NCBI RefSeq assembly: GCF_016741935.1
Contig: NZ_JAERRG010000005.1
Location: forward strand, 372,001 to 436,000
Source: Streptomyces endocoffeicus
GTDB taxonomy: Bacteria; Actinomycetota; Actinomycetes; Streptomycetales; Streptomycetaceae
DNA: 64,000 nucleotides
Reading direction: 5' to 3'
Part shown: positions 34,902 through 44,348 of the stretch, in pieces
How the letters are laid out: each line of letters opens with the position of its first letter
Position numbering within the stretch: position 1 is the stretch's first letter
Notes under the pieces: model-generated
Databases searched by the model: none
What the model saw: the letters and a program-made list of their open reading frames with translations, nothing else
What the model was told of the DNA's origin: nothing
Program-made: the position numbers and the translations under genes

Positions 34902-37900
34902 GCTGCGTCGTCCTCTGCAGTGTCGTCGTCGATTCGGTCGTCGGTCTGTTCATCCCCGGTGTCCTCGTCGTCGGTGAGCCCGTCGTCCGAGGAGAGGTCG
35001 AGCGGCTTCCACTCGGCTTGGGAGCCGGCTACCTGGGCAGCTGGAGTGGAGCGCGCATAGCTGGCGGGGCGGATCGCCTGGCGGTCGAGTTCCTCCCACA
35101 GGCCGTCGAGCGCCGCTTCGGGATCGAAGCGGAATTCGCTCTCCCGTACCCGCCAGAACTCCCAGCCCACGCGCTTCAGTTCGCGGTCCCGCCGCTGGTC
35201 GTTCTCGATCTGCTCTCGCGTGGCGTGGTGGAAGGCGTCGCCATCGCACTCCACGGCGAGACGGCCGCGTGCCCCCACGACCACCAAGTCAATGCGCTTG
35301 CTGCCGGCCGGGAACTGCGGGATCACGTGGTAGCCCCGCTTCTTGATCTCCAGATACACCTGCTGTTCGAAGAGCGAGTCGAAGGGAGCCCTGCGGACGT
35401 CCGGCAGCACCGGTCCGATGTCGTCGGCGGCTTCCATCGCGGCGGGCGGGTTCTCCATGTATGTCAGGAGGTTGAGCCGTAGATCGTGCGGCTTGAGACG
35501 GTCCGGCGGGACCGAGTAGAAGAGCCACATCTGATCCTGAGCCCTGCTGGCGGCGACGTTGTATGCCTGCTGCTCGCTCTTGTTCCCGCCCGCTGCGCGC
35601 GGCGGGTTCGTCACGACCATTGACAGCAGGATCACGTGACGCTCGTCGCCCTGGAGCGAGGCCGCGTTGCCGACGCGAATCTGGTGCTGCTCGCGTACGG
35701 TGGCCGGCAGCCGCTGCTCGATGAGGGTCTCCAGGAGCTTGATCTGTCCGAAGCCCTGGAGCACGATCACGCCCATGGTCTTTTCCTGGTAGGCCGGGTC
35801 CTCGGCAAGACGGGCCAGACAGTCGACGATCGCCTCGGCCTCCTTGGGGTTGTGGACACGGCTTTCGCGGCCCGCGACCACGGCGCCCTCGACGAAGTGG
35901 GTACGCAGCGGGTCCAGCCGTTCGGCGCCGTACTGCCGCAGGGGCAGGAGCTTGTTGTTGTAGAACGTGTTGGAGGACCAGTTGATGATCTCCGGCACAC
36001 AGCGGAAGTGCTCTTCGAGGCGGATCACCTTTGGGAAGAAGGTGGACAGCAACTGGTACAGGTTTGTGTGCGGCGTGTAGAGCTCGCGCAGTCGGCTGGG
36101 CATGTCCGGCAGATGGGCGGCCAGCTTGTCCCGGATAGCTTGGTGACGGCCGTTGCGTGTGAGGGCGGGCGCACACTGTTTGTCGTCACCGACGACGATC
36201 ACACGGGGAGCCAGCCACAGGAGGAAGAGCGCGTCCATGCCCGCCTGACTGGCCTCGTCCACGATGACGACGTCGAAGGCATCCCGCCTCGCCTGCACCA
36301 TCTCGGCGACCTGGGGGATGGGCATGACCCACGCGGGCACTGCGTCCTGGGCCACGGACATCGAATCGCGTGCCGCGGCCCTGAAGAAGCCGGTGTTCTT
36401 CCCCTTGCCCTTGCCGAGGGACGCCATGTGGGTCCGGTACGCCTGGAGCGCCGAGCGCTGTTCCTGCGTCATCCGCTCCAAGCAGTGCAACCGACCCCAG
36501 GCCGCGGCGAGTTCGCCGGTCACCTGCTCCAGCCGGTCTTCGTGCTCGCTCAGGTCGCCTTCAAGCTTGCGCTCCAGACCGGGTGTGCGCTGCCTGTCCA
36601 GGAACTGTGAAGCCTTCGCCCACGCCCACGCCCGCTCCAGGGAGCCCAGCCGTTCCTCCCAGTCGGGATCGTCGGCGTTGTCGAGGAGGCGGCCCGCGAG
36701 CAGGGAGTGGCCGGCGCGCAGGGCGCCCAGCAGTTCGTCGCACCGACGCGTACGGTGCTCCCGCCGGTGCGCGGCCGCCAGTGCCTCCAGGGCCTCGGCA
36801 TAAGCCTCCACGTTCTGGTTGCGGAGAGCCTGGACCAGGGCCATGGACTCCGTGGCCAGCTGCGTGCCGCTGACGGGGGTACGAAGGAGTTCGTCCCACG
36901 CGGCCAATTGCGCAACGGCCTCGTCGGCGGCCCGACGGCCACGGAGCGCGGCGACACCGGCGTTGAAGTCCTGCCACGCCTGGCAGGAGGCGGTCGTCAG
37001 CCGTACCCCGTGACGCACGAGAAGCGCGTCGACGCAGTCCCGGGCCGAGCCGAATGCCTGTATGTGCTCAAGGCGCTCGGCGCGCGAGGTCAGTTCGGCC
37101 AGCCGCACCTCCACGTCCCCCGGCGGGACGGCGGTGTTCACCTGCTGCCAGCGCGTGGCCGCGCCGGCGATCGCGGAGTGCGCCCGGAGGTGGGCCAGCA
37201 CGGCGTCCAGGTCCTCAGTCGTTTGGGGTGTACGGCCGTCGACAGTGCAGCAGTCCAGCAACTCCTGTGCGTTCTTCTGCACTTTGCCCGGGAACCGGGA
37301 CCGCAGGGTCTTGCCTGTAGCCAGGTGATCCCGGAGAGCGACACCGGCGGTTGTCAGCTGGCCTGCCTTCTGGGCGGTCAGGTCCTCGGGCATGGTCACC
37401 AGGCGCAGACCCAGCGCATCCACGTCCCCTGCGACTATGCGGATGTCGCCGGTGACGGCTGCCACCCGCTGCCACAGTGCGAGGTCGGATCGGCAGAGCC
37501 GGTCCGTCAACGCCCTGGTGATCCAGGAACCGGGATCCCAGCGTGTGGCGTCGGCAGGCATTCCGAGGTGATGAAGGGCCGTCTCGCATGCATCGAGCAG
37601 CGAAGCCAGCTCGGAGGTCACGGACACGTCGAGATGGGCGAGTACGTTCCGGATCTCGACGGCCTCTGCGGACAGACCTTCATCACTGAGGCGGCTGGCC
37701 GCGAATACGTCCGCGACTTGCCGGGGCGAGGGAAGATCGCCAGGCACGGGAAGCGCGCCGCCAGCCCGCGGTTCACCCGCGCCGTCACGCAGCAGGACGA
37801 GCAGTTCGTGGGCCTGTTCGGAGGCCAGCGGCGGGACGTCCTCGGCGGTGTCGGGCAGACGGCCGATCCATCCGAACTCTTCGGTACCGGCTTGGACCCG

Positions 37901-39484
37901 CTCCACGATCTCGGCGAGCGTTCCTGCGTATCCCGGTGCCACGCTCCGATGTCGGTACTCGGCCTCCCGGAGCGAGATCACCTGCTCCGTGAGCGTATCG
38001 ATCCGTCCCCTTGCCTCGTCCCGCTCCCCGGTGAGGCGGCGGATCTCAGCACGTAGTTCGGCGGGGTCACTGGCGGCCACCTGGTCGGTGAGCGCGTTGA
38101 TGGTGCGCTCCAGTTCGCCCTCACTTTCGCCGTTGTGGCGAGTGGAGCTGAGGAGCAGGACGCACAAGTCCCTTACAGGTTGCGGAAGCTTGTCCCGCAG
38201 CACAGTGAGCGGCTGGTCGCGAGCGCTGGTGACGAGTACCCGCTGGCCCTGTGCGAGCAGTGCCGAGACAAGGTTGGCGATGGTGTGGGTCTTGCCCGTC
38301 CCCGGCGGCCCCTGGACCACCACACCGGTGTCGTGCTCCAGGCGTCCCAGCACGCTGCGCTGCTGAGCGTTCGTCTTGCCCGGGAAGAGAGGATCGTCAC
38401 CGAAGAGCGGCGCTTTCCGGGCACCGTCCCAGGCAGAACGGTCGGCGGTCTCGATCGTCATGGCCATCTGGGCCAGGCCGAGTGGTGCCCGGCTCTCCGA
38501 GGCCACCGTCTCCGCTATCTGGTCGTAGAACCGTAGCAGCGAGTTGAGGTTGCGCGGGCGTAGGACCAGGGCCGGTGCGTAGGTGAGACGGGCGCCCAGT
38601 TCAGGTGCGCGGGGTGGCTCCCACCCTGCGCTGAAGCCCATGGGCCGAGTGGTCGCCCGCTCCTGCCACTGCGCGATCTGCTCCAGTGCCTCAGTCCCCA
38701 GCGGGTCCATCCCGCGAGCCGTTATCTCCTCCGAGAGAGCGGCTCCGCGCTCGCGTACCCAACCATCATCACTGTCCAGGAAGTCCTGGTCTTCGAGACG
38801 CAGGGCGCTCTCCGGCGACAGTTGCACCGTAAGCCGCGCCGTGCGGCGATCGACCGATGTCTCTACCCGGTGGGTGAACAGATGGCGGTGCACCACATCA
38901 CCGTCCGAGGTGGCCCAGGTCAAAAGCCCTATGCCCAGAACGAGTTCAGTCTGGTCGTCTTCCCGGGCGAGCTTCTGGTGCCACGCGTACAGCCGGTCGT
39001 AGAGCTCGCGGAGTGGTCGTTCCGCGCGCTCCCGCGCCGACCATCGACGCCAGCGATCCAGCCACGTTCCATAGGCCCGCAGCACGTCACCGGCCTCTTC
39101 GCGGCGCAGGGCGCCTTCCTCTGCTGGCGGTTCCCTGTCGTCCGCAACGCGCACCAGTTCGCCTCCTGGTCCCTCCTCCGCAAGAGGCGGATCGCCTCCG
39201 TCGGGGTCCAGGCAGCTCGTCGGCTCGACCCAGCCGTCCAGTGAGTCGGGCAGGTCGGGCGGCGTACTCTGCGGCACGTGGTCGAGCGTCAGCAGCAGAC
39301 CGTCAGGGCGCGGCGCCGGCCTGCGGACGGGCTCCGGCAGCCTGGCCAGCCACAGACGTTCACGGTTGCGGTCGTCACGCTGCCGCTGGTGACTGCTGTG
39401 GACCATGTCGCGTAGGAAGTTGACCAGCCCTGCTGTTTGCCCGATGACGTCGGGGTCACTCGCGTGGCGTCGCGGATTGTTCAC
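34898..39484 (-). CDS. DUF4011-type SF1 helicase with PD-(D/E)XK nuclease (Hhe-like)
   Basis: 1528 aa from GTG 39484 (GAGGAG site seven bases upstream). The N-terminal ~370 residues match helicase-associated DUF4011-like sequence. SF1 UPF1/DNA2-type motifs: QGPPGTGKTHT (~393), DVVIVDEASQAG (~1075), VIVVGDDKQCAP, LEEHFRCVPEIINW, SLQGDERHVILLS and YNVAASRAQDQMWLF. A ~600-residue helical insertion separates Walker A and B. The C-terminal ~120 residues form a Vsr/DUF559-like nuclease (FEQQVYLEIKKRGY..., KRIDLVVV, LAVECDGDAFHH). The tail is acidic. This architecture matches the phage-defence type reported as DUF4011-helicase-Vsr (hhe). It is first in an operon with a HEPN-like and an unknown gene. 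Confidence 0.85.
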   Translation of the reverse strand: MNNPRRHASDPDVIGQTAGLVNFLRDMVHSSHQRQRDDRNRERLWLARLPEPVRRPAPRPDGLLLTLDHVPQSTPPDLPDSLDGWVEPTSCLDPDGGDPPLAEEGPGGELVRVADDREPPAEEGALRREEAGDVLRAYGTWLDRWRRWSARERAERPLRELYDRLYAWHQKLAREDDQTELVLGIGLLTWATSDGDVVHRHLFTHRVETSVDRRTARLTVQLSPESALRLEDQDFLDSDDGWVRERGAALSEEITARGMDPLGTEALEQIAQWQERATTRPMGFSAGWEPPRAPELGARLTYAPALVLRPRNLNSLLRFYDQIAETVASESRAPLGLAQMAMTIETADRSAWDGARKAPLFGDDPLFPGKTNAQQRSVLGRLEHDTGVVVQGPPGTGKTHTIANLVSALLAQGQRVLVTSARDQPLTVLRDKLPQPVRDLCVLLLSSTRHNGESEGELERTINALTDQVAASDPAELRAEIRRLTGERDEARGRIDTLTEQVISLREAEYRHRSVAPGYAGTLAEIVERVQAGTEEFGWIGRLPDTAEDVPPLASEQAHELLVLLRDGAGEPRAGGALPVPGDLPSPRQVADVFAASRLSDEGLSAEAVEIRNVLAHLDVSVTSELASLLDACETALHHLGMPADATRWDPGSWITRALTDRLCRSDLALWQRVAAVTGDIRIVAGDVDALGLRLVTMPEDLTAQKAGQLTTAGVALRDHLATGKTLRSRFPGKVQKNAQELLDCCTVDGRTPQTTEDLDAVLAHLRAHSAIAGAATRWQQVNTAVPPGDVEVRLAELTSRAERLEHIQAFGSARDCVDALLVRHGVRLTTASCQAWQDFNAGVAALRGRRAADEAVAQLAAWDELLRTPVSGTQLATESMALVQALRNQNVEAYAEALEALAAAHRREHRTRRCDELLGALRAGHSLLAGRLLDNADDPDWEERLGSLERAWAWAKASQFLDRQRTPGLERKLEGDLSEHEDRLEQVTGELAAAWGRLHCLERMTQEQRSALQAYRTHMASLGKGKGKNTGFFRAAARDSMSVAQDAVPAWVMPIPQVAEMVQARRDAFDVVIVDEASQAGMDALFLLWLAPRVIVVGDDKQCAPALTRNGRHQAIRDKLAAHLPDMPSRLRELYTPHTNLYQLLSTFFPKVIRLEEHFRCVPEIINWSSNTFYNNKLLPLRQYGAERLDPLRTHFVEGAVVAGRESRVHNPKEAEAIVDCLARLAEDPAYQEKTMGVIVLQGFGQIKLLETLIEQRLPATVREQHQIRVGNAASLQGDERHVILLSMVVTNPPRAAGGNKSEQQAYNVAASRAQDQMWLFYSVPPDRLKPHDLRLNLLTYMENPPAAMEAADDIGPVLPDVRRAPFDSLFEQQVYLEIKKRGYHVIPQFPAGSKRIDLVVVGARGRLAVECDGDAFHHATREQIENDQRRDRELKRVGWEFWRVRESEFRFDPEAALDGLWEELDRQAIRPASYARSTPAAQVAGSQAEWKPLDLSSDDGLTDDEDTGDEQTDDRIDDDTAEDDAA

Positions 39485-40070
39485 CGTTCTCCTCTCGGCT
39501 GCTGACGAACGTTCCAGGATGAGGGTCGGTTGAGAGCACAACAATGAGCCCCCGGCAGGATGACCGGATTCGTTTCACGGATTCGGCGTCGCGTACGTCG
39601 TTGAATCGGTTGTTCGCGTACGTGCGAAGGGGCTGAATGGGGGCGCTTCACAGTGTTCCGTCAGGTGTCTCTAAGCAGGTGAGAGGCACTGCGGAGAGGC
39701 TGGGGACGATGCTGGCACCGGCTTACATCCGAGGTGCTGCGCGTATGCGAACGGAGGGTTGAGTCCACGACGAATGATGACCGGTTACGGTGCAAACCGA
39801 ACGTCCGGCTTGATACTCGAAGCGCGGAGTGCTCGCGTTGTGAGAGACGGCGAATGCCGGTACTGCTCGGATGCCTACGAGGTGGCCCTCCAGGCGGACC
39901 ATGACAGATGTCTGCCGGTATCGGCGATTAAGTACGCGGCCGAGTGCTCGGGCATTGGCAAGCATGCTGCCGCACTCAAGATTTCTCCTGGGTCCGGGGA
40001 ACGAACGGCTCTGACGGGGGTCGTGGCATTGTTGAATCGGTTGATGACCGGTTGGCGCGGGGGGAACGGC
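39485..40070. other. Divergent spacer between helicase and CHAT genes
   Basis: 586 nt. The right part is open in the CHAT frame from TTG 39759/ATG 39774, but codon use there is weaker (about two thirds GC at third positions) and no ribosome site fits. It contains a DGECRYC...LQADHD pattern vaguely like an HNH zinc motif, which may be a remnant or chance. The left part should hold both promoters. Confidence 0.5.
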
Positions 40071-43000
40071 GTGAGGCTGTCGCGGGACATCACTGGGTGG
40101 GCGTTCATGGTGGAGGTGGACGGTGTCCGGCATGCTGGACTGGCGGTAGGACTGGCCGGCATCAGCCCGTTCACCGCCGGTGACGGGGCCGGAGGCAGCC
40201 TGTTCACCCGCGCGAACAGCTGGTGGGGCCTCCCGGTGCTCCTCTCACTGAACGAACTGCCCTTCGGGCACCCTGTCGATCACAGGTGGTGTGTCACGCA
40301 GGATGACGGAGGCGTGCTGTCCGTCTTCAGCCCAGACGGCGCGTACTTTGTGCATGACCTCCGGCTGGAAGAGCCGCCGGGCTGGCGGGAGAGGGCGATC
40401 GCCTCGGGTTCGGTCATGTTGGTCGTCTCCCACGTGCTGCCTGCTATGGACGATCCGATCGGCGCGCTCGACTTCGAAACGCGGCAGGGGATGGTGTGCT
40501 CTGGCTCTGTGCGCTTCGGAGAGCCGGCCTACGAATCGCGTGATGAAGAGGATGGTCCGCCGACGGTCAGGTTCTTCATCGACCCCGTCGGCACGCTGAT
40601 GGAGCTTGCACATCACGTGTGCGACCGGATCCTTTCGCTGTCCCAGGCGAAGCAACAGGCGCGCGAACTGGAGCAGACGCGACAAGCCTTGGCGGAACAC
40701 GCGGACCAAGTGCCCGCCGAGACGATGGTGGAACTGCTTTTCCGGGACGAGTTCCACGATCACCGCGGTCTGGTCGAGCTCATGTACGTCTACTGGAGGC
40801 TGGTTGCCGAGGTTGCCGACGCCTGTGGGGCGGAGGCCGCCTGGCGGGACGCGGCGCTCCGGACTGTCGAGTCGGCCGTCGACCTGGTGGTGGACCGGTG
40901 TGATCGCGCGGTGTTCGAGGAAACCGACGCGGTGGTGTCACGGCTGATCGACAGGCTGAGCGATCCCGCCGAACTGGAAACCGGGTTGCTGGCCGCCGCC
41001 CGGTTGCGGATGGCCACTCGGGGAGCGGAGGACTTGGCCGCCGACCACTACGCCCGTGGGATACGTACCGTCTGGTCCGCTCGGCTGGAGGCTGACCTGT
41101 ACCGCACGTGGTTCACCGACCAGGAGCCCTTCCAGGTCGAGTCCCACCGGCTGGTGACGGAGGCGGGACATCTGGTGCTGCGCGCTCTGGAACTGGACGG
41201 TGGGACGCGAAAGGTCCGGCTCCAGGCGTCGTTGGCGCAGATCCTTGCGGACGAGGGGGGAGTTGATCGAGATGCCGCCGACGCCGCGTTGTCGTCATGG
41301 CTCGACTCGTCAACCGCCGACGATCTGGATGTCGCCCTGTTTCTGCTCAGGGTGATGGACGGGATTCCCCCGGCCCTGGTCGACGGGTTGCCCAGGGCGG
41401 TGTTCGGGGCGCCCCTGGCCGATTTCGTCGCCGCCCATGGCAGCAACGTAACCGCGAAGGTGATCAGCCAGGGCGTCAACCTGGCCCGGGAACAGGCCGA
41501 CCGGCCGCTGCTGCGCACCGTGCTGGACTGGGCAGAGCGGCTCGGGGTCCGCTGGGGCCCCGCCCACCGCAGGCAGTTGATCGAGGCACGGCTTCACGTG
41601 CTGCCCGACGACCCCACCGACTGCCCGCGGCCCGACCATGCACTCGCGACGTCGTTCCCGGAATCCTGGACTCCGACACAGCGGTCGGCGGCGCTGCTGC
41701 ATACAGCCGCACACGCCCGCGACCGGGGCCGGCCTGCGCTGGGGATCACTCTCCTGCGGCAGGCGGGCGATGTACCCAGCGAAGAGTTCAGGCTCTTGGT
41801 AGCGGATCTGTACTACCAGTCGGCCAAGGAGGGCGAGACGGTCTCCGGTCTTGGCCCGTTCCCTTGGGATCGCTACGCGTACGCGGCACACACCTACGCC
41901 TCTCTTGGCTTCGAGGAACTGGCGCTGGCGAGCGTGGTGCCGTTCGCGCAACATATGGGCAATCTCCGCGGCGACGAACTCAAGGCAGCGCTGTTCGCGA
42001 TCACCCTGAACGTGCCGAACTTCGACACGAGCCGCGCGCCCGAACTCGGCGGGGTGCTGCGCGACCTAGTGCACTCGGCGGTCTGGCAGCTCACGTTGGA
42101 ATCCGAGAGGCTGCCGATGGGGCTGATGCTCGGTTTGCACCAGGCGGGCAAGGGACCGGAGCTGGGCGCATGGGGGCGGATCGACGGCCCGCTCGCGCTG
42201 CCTACGTACATCCAGCACTTTCTCGGCAAGCTGCGCGACCTGGAGAAGCCCGCCGCCGTACATGGTGCGTCCGGTGCGTCGCCGCACCTGCTGAACGCAC
42301 TAGACTCCGACCGCCGTCCCGGCGGCCACGACACCCAGCAGATCGCCCGGAACCTGCGGTGGCACATCTCGTCGCTCATCGACCACGAGTTGAGCCGCCG
42401 CTCGGCACCGCTCATCGACGACCAGCACCTCTGGGCGAAGACGCACGAACTGCTCGACGACCGGACCGTACTGCTCACCTGGTTCCTGCCCGCCGCTGTG
42501 AGCGGCGCGGCCGTGCTTCTCGCGGTCACCAGGCAGGGCCGGTCCCTGGCCGTGCACTTGGGCGACGGCGCGGACGAGAACAACGACCGGCACCCGGTGG
42601 CGGACCGGGTCGAGGCGATCCGGACGGAGGTCCAACGCGACCCGCTGTTCGGCGACGTGACACCGGAAGGCAGCCAACTGCTGCGGCAGCCGGGCGACAT
42701 ACCACTCGGCGCCGGCGAACTGTGGGACAAATGGCGGGCCCAGGGCAAGGACCGCATCCTGGCATGGCCGCACGGCGCGCTGCATTACCTGCCGCTACCG
42801 CTGTGCCGTACCGGAGACCGGATGATCGCCGACGACTGGACGGTCACCACCATCGTCGGCCTCGAGGCCCTGACGCCCACAGCCAGCCCCGTACGGCCGC
42901 GCCGTACCGTGGTGCTGGCCTCCGCCGACGGCGGCGTGCCCTACGGGCTGTACGCCGAACCGGCGTTGGAAGAGCACGCGCGGCAGGTCGCCGACGCGGT

Positions 43001-43511
43001 CGGCACGGATGCCGTCACCGGGCCTGCGGCCACGCGTGACAGGCTGCTCGCCGAACTGACTATGGCGGACGTGGTCCACATCGCCGTACACGGGAGGCTG
43101 GACCAGGACGCGCCGTGGATGCACTGTCTCTACCTCACTCCGGACCGTGACGACGACGGCCGGGTCTTCGCCTACGACTTCCTCGAAGCCGACCTGCGCG
43201 GTGTCCGCCTGGTCACTCTCGCCGCATGCGAGTCCGCGCTGGGCCGGTTCGACCGCGCGGACAACGTCCGTGGCATCCCGTCGGCACTGATCACCGCTGG
43301 CGCGCAGGCCGTCGTCGGGTGTCTGTGGCCCGTACGCCCCGAGCCGGCCACGTACTTCTACCACCACATGCACCAACGGATCGCGCACGGCACGGACCCG
43401 GAGCCCGCCTTCCGTCAGGCCCAACTCGCCACCCGTGCTCGGCATCCCCACTACCGTGACTGGGGAGCGTTCACCTACCTGCATGGTCGGAGCAAGGGAG
43501 CCATTGCATGA
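40071..43511 (+). CDS. CHAT (caspase-like) domain protein with long helical region
   Basis: 1146 aa from GTG 40071 (GGGGGG six bases upstream); the frame is open further to 39759. An N-terminal ~240-residue globular part (WAFMVEVDGVRHAGLAVGLAGISPF, PFGHPVDHRW) is followed by a helical repeat region of ~600 residues. The C-terminal CHAT protease domain starts near residue 900. Catalytic His lies in VVHIAVHGRLDQ (~1003) and Cys in LVTLAACESALGRF (~1051), followed by IPSALITAGAQAVVGCLWPV. CHAT proteases cut partner proteins to kill or arrest infected cells, as in TPR-CHAT/Craspase and gasdermin systems. It is coupled by ATGA to the next gene, a candidate regulator or substrate. Confidence 0.88.
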   Translation: MRLSRDITGWAFMVEVDGVRHAGLAVGLAGISPFTAGDGAGGSLFTRANSWWGLPVLLSLNELPFGHPVDHRWCVTQDDGGVLSVFSPDGAYFVHDLRLEEPPGWRERAIASGSVMLVVSHVLPAMDDPIGALDFETRQGMVCSGSVRFGEPAYESRDEEDGPPTVRFFIDPVGTLMELAHHVCDRILSLSQAKQQARELEQTRQALAEHADQVPAETMVELLFRDEFHDHRGLVELMYVYWRLVAEVADACGAEAAWRDAALRTVESAVDLVVDRCDRAVFEETDAVVSRLIDRLSDPAELETGLLAAARLRMATRGAEDLAADHYARGIRTVWSARLEADLYRTWFTDQEPFQVESHRLVTEAGHLVLRALELDGGTRKVRLQASLAQILADEGGVDRDAADAALSSWLDSSTADDLDVALFLLRVMDGIPPALVDGLPRAVFGAPLADFVAAHGSNVTAKVISQGVNLAREQADRPLLRTVLDWAERLGVRWGPAHRRQLIEARLHVLPDDPTDCPRPDHALATSFPESWTPTQRSAALLHTAAHARDRGRPALGITLLRQAGDVPSEEFRLLVADLYYQSAKEGETVSGLGPFPWDRYAYAAHTYASLGFEELALASVVPFAQHMGNLRGDELKAALFAITLNVPNFDTSRAPELGGVLRDLVHSAVWQLTLESERLPMGLMLGLHQAGKGPELGAWGRIDGPLALPTYIQHFLGKLRDLEKPAAVHGASGASPHLLNALDSDRRPGGHDTQQIARNLRWHISSLIDHELSRRSAPLIDDQHLWAKTHELLDDRTVLLTWFLPAAVSGAAVLLAVTRQGRSLAVHLGDGADENNDRHPVADRVEAIRTEVQRDPLFGDVTPEGSQLLRQPGDIPLGAGELWDKWRAQGKDRILAWPHGALHYLPLPLCRTGDRMIADDWTVTTIVGLEALTPTASPVRPRRTVVLASADGGVPYGLYAEPALEEHARQVADAVGTDAVTGPAATRDRLLAELTMADVVHIAVHGRLDQDAPWMHCLYLTPDRDDDGRVFAYDFLEADLRGVRLVTLAACESALGRFDRADNVRGIPSALITAGAQAVVGCLWPVRPEPATYFYHHMHQRIAHGTDPEPAFRQAQLATRARHPHYRDWGAFTYLHGRSKGAIA

Positions 43512-44176
43512 CCGAGGTCCGGTTGCACGATGTCGAGCTCGTGCCGGAGCGCACGCTCGGCAGCCCGGCCGACGACGAGCCGCTGCGCGGCAGGCTGACG
43601 TTCGGCTGGGACGTGCTGCCTGCCGACCACGAGGGCGTGCCCGCAGAGTGGGCGTCCTACGTCAAGGCAACGCCCGAACGCGAGTTCCGGCAGCTGCTGA
43701 TGGTGTGCTCGTTCCGTCCGGAGACACCGACCGGCAAAGGCGCGTTCCGCCACGCCTCCCTGGGGGTGGCACTGTCCACGCCGGACGGCCAGGCACGGCC
43801 CGTCGCGCGGCTGATCGACCCCGGCGAGCGCACCCGCCCGGTCGTCGGCTCCGGCATGGGCATGAACTTCACGGTCAAGGCAGGTGTGCTGGACGTGGGC
43901 GTGGAGAAGCCACCGGGCGCGGGGTCGGAGAGGGACGAGTGGATCGTCCGCGGCCACGGCGCGTCCCAGCCGAACCCGCAGTGGGAGTTTCGCCGAGTCA
44001 AGAGCCTCCCGTTGGTCGGCGACCACCCGGTGGCCGCGCTGGTGGAACTCGTGCCCGACCGACTGAACACGGCCGAGGTGCTGGTGGCGGCAGAGCTGGA
44101 GCACCGCAGCTGGGGGATCCGCCGCTACCGGGCACGGCTCGCACCGTCGCCGCACGCCATCGTGCTGGCGGGGTGA
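43508..44176 (+). CDS. Unknown partner protein coupled to CHAT gene
   Basis: 222 aa, start overlapping the CHAT stop (ATGA). Predicted mostly beta-rich and soluble (RGRLTFGWDVLPADHEGVP, RQLLMVCSFRPETPTG, NPQWEFRRVKSLPLVG, AEVLVAAELEHRSWGIRRY). No signal peptide, membrane segment or known domain. Co-translation with a CHAT protease suggests a cognate sensor, inhibitor or substrate, analogous to other CHAT systems; this is inference from gene order. Confidence 0.8.
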   Translation: MTEVRLHDVELVPERTLGSPADDEPLRGRLTFGWDVLPADHEGVPAEWASYVKATPEREFRQLLMVCSFRPETPTGKGAFRHASLGVALSTPDGQARPVARLIDPGERTRPVVGSGMGMNFTVKAGVLDVGVEKPPGAGSERDEWIVRGHGASQPNPQWEFRRVKSLPLVGDHPVAALVELVPDRLNTAEVLVAAELEHRSWGIRRYRARLAPSPHAIVLAG

Positions 44177-44252
44177 CCCCGCCACATCCGTCAACGGAAT
44201 GCGCGGATCATCACGGTGAAGACCGCCGAGGCCGGACAGGAAACTCATCTCC

Positions 44253-44330
44253 ATGACCGCAGAGTTGGACGGCCTGACGGCCACCCCGCCAACAGAAAGT
44301 GACCAGGCGGGAGAACCGAGCAGCTTATGA
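44253..44330 (+). CDS. Possible 25-aa peptide gene
   Basis: ATG 44253 to TGA 44330 encodes an acidic Thr/Pro/Ser-rich peptide ending in EPSSL, with an AGGAAA site ~8 nt upstream. It lies in the 172-nt gap between the CHAT partner and the helicase. It includes one TTA codon as its last codon. It could be a leader or small substrate, or chance. Confidence 0.25.
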   Translation: MTAELDGLTATPPTESDQAGEPSSL

Positions 44331-44348
44331 GTGGGAGGGTAAACGCTT

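Noticed and set aside
39547..39560. Second tRNA-Arg att site
   Set aside because: Fourteen bases match the tRNA 3' end, but the sequence diverges before the TTCGAA loop, so a chance match is more likely.
39840..39935. HNH nuclease domain fused to the CHAT protein
   Set aside because: The Cys/His pattern is short, lacks a second CxxC and lies upstream of the best start, in weakly biased sequence.
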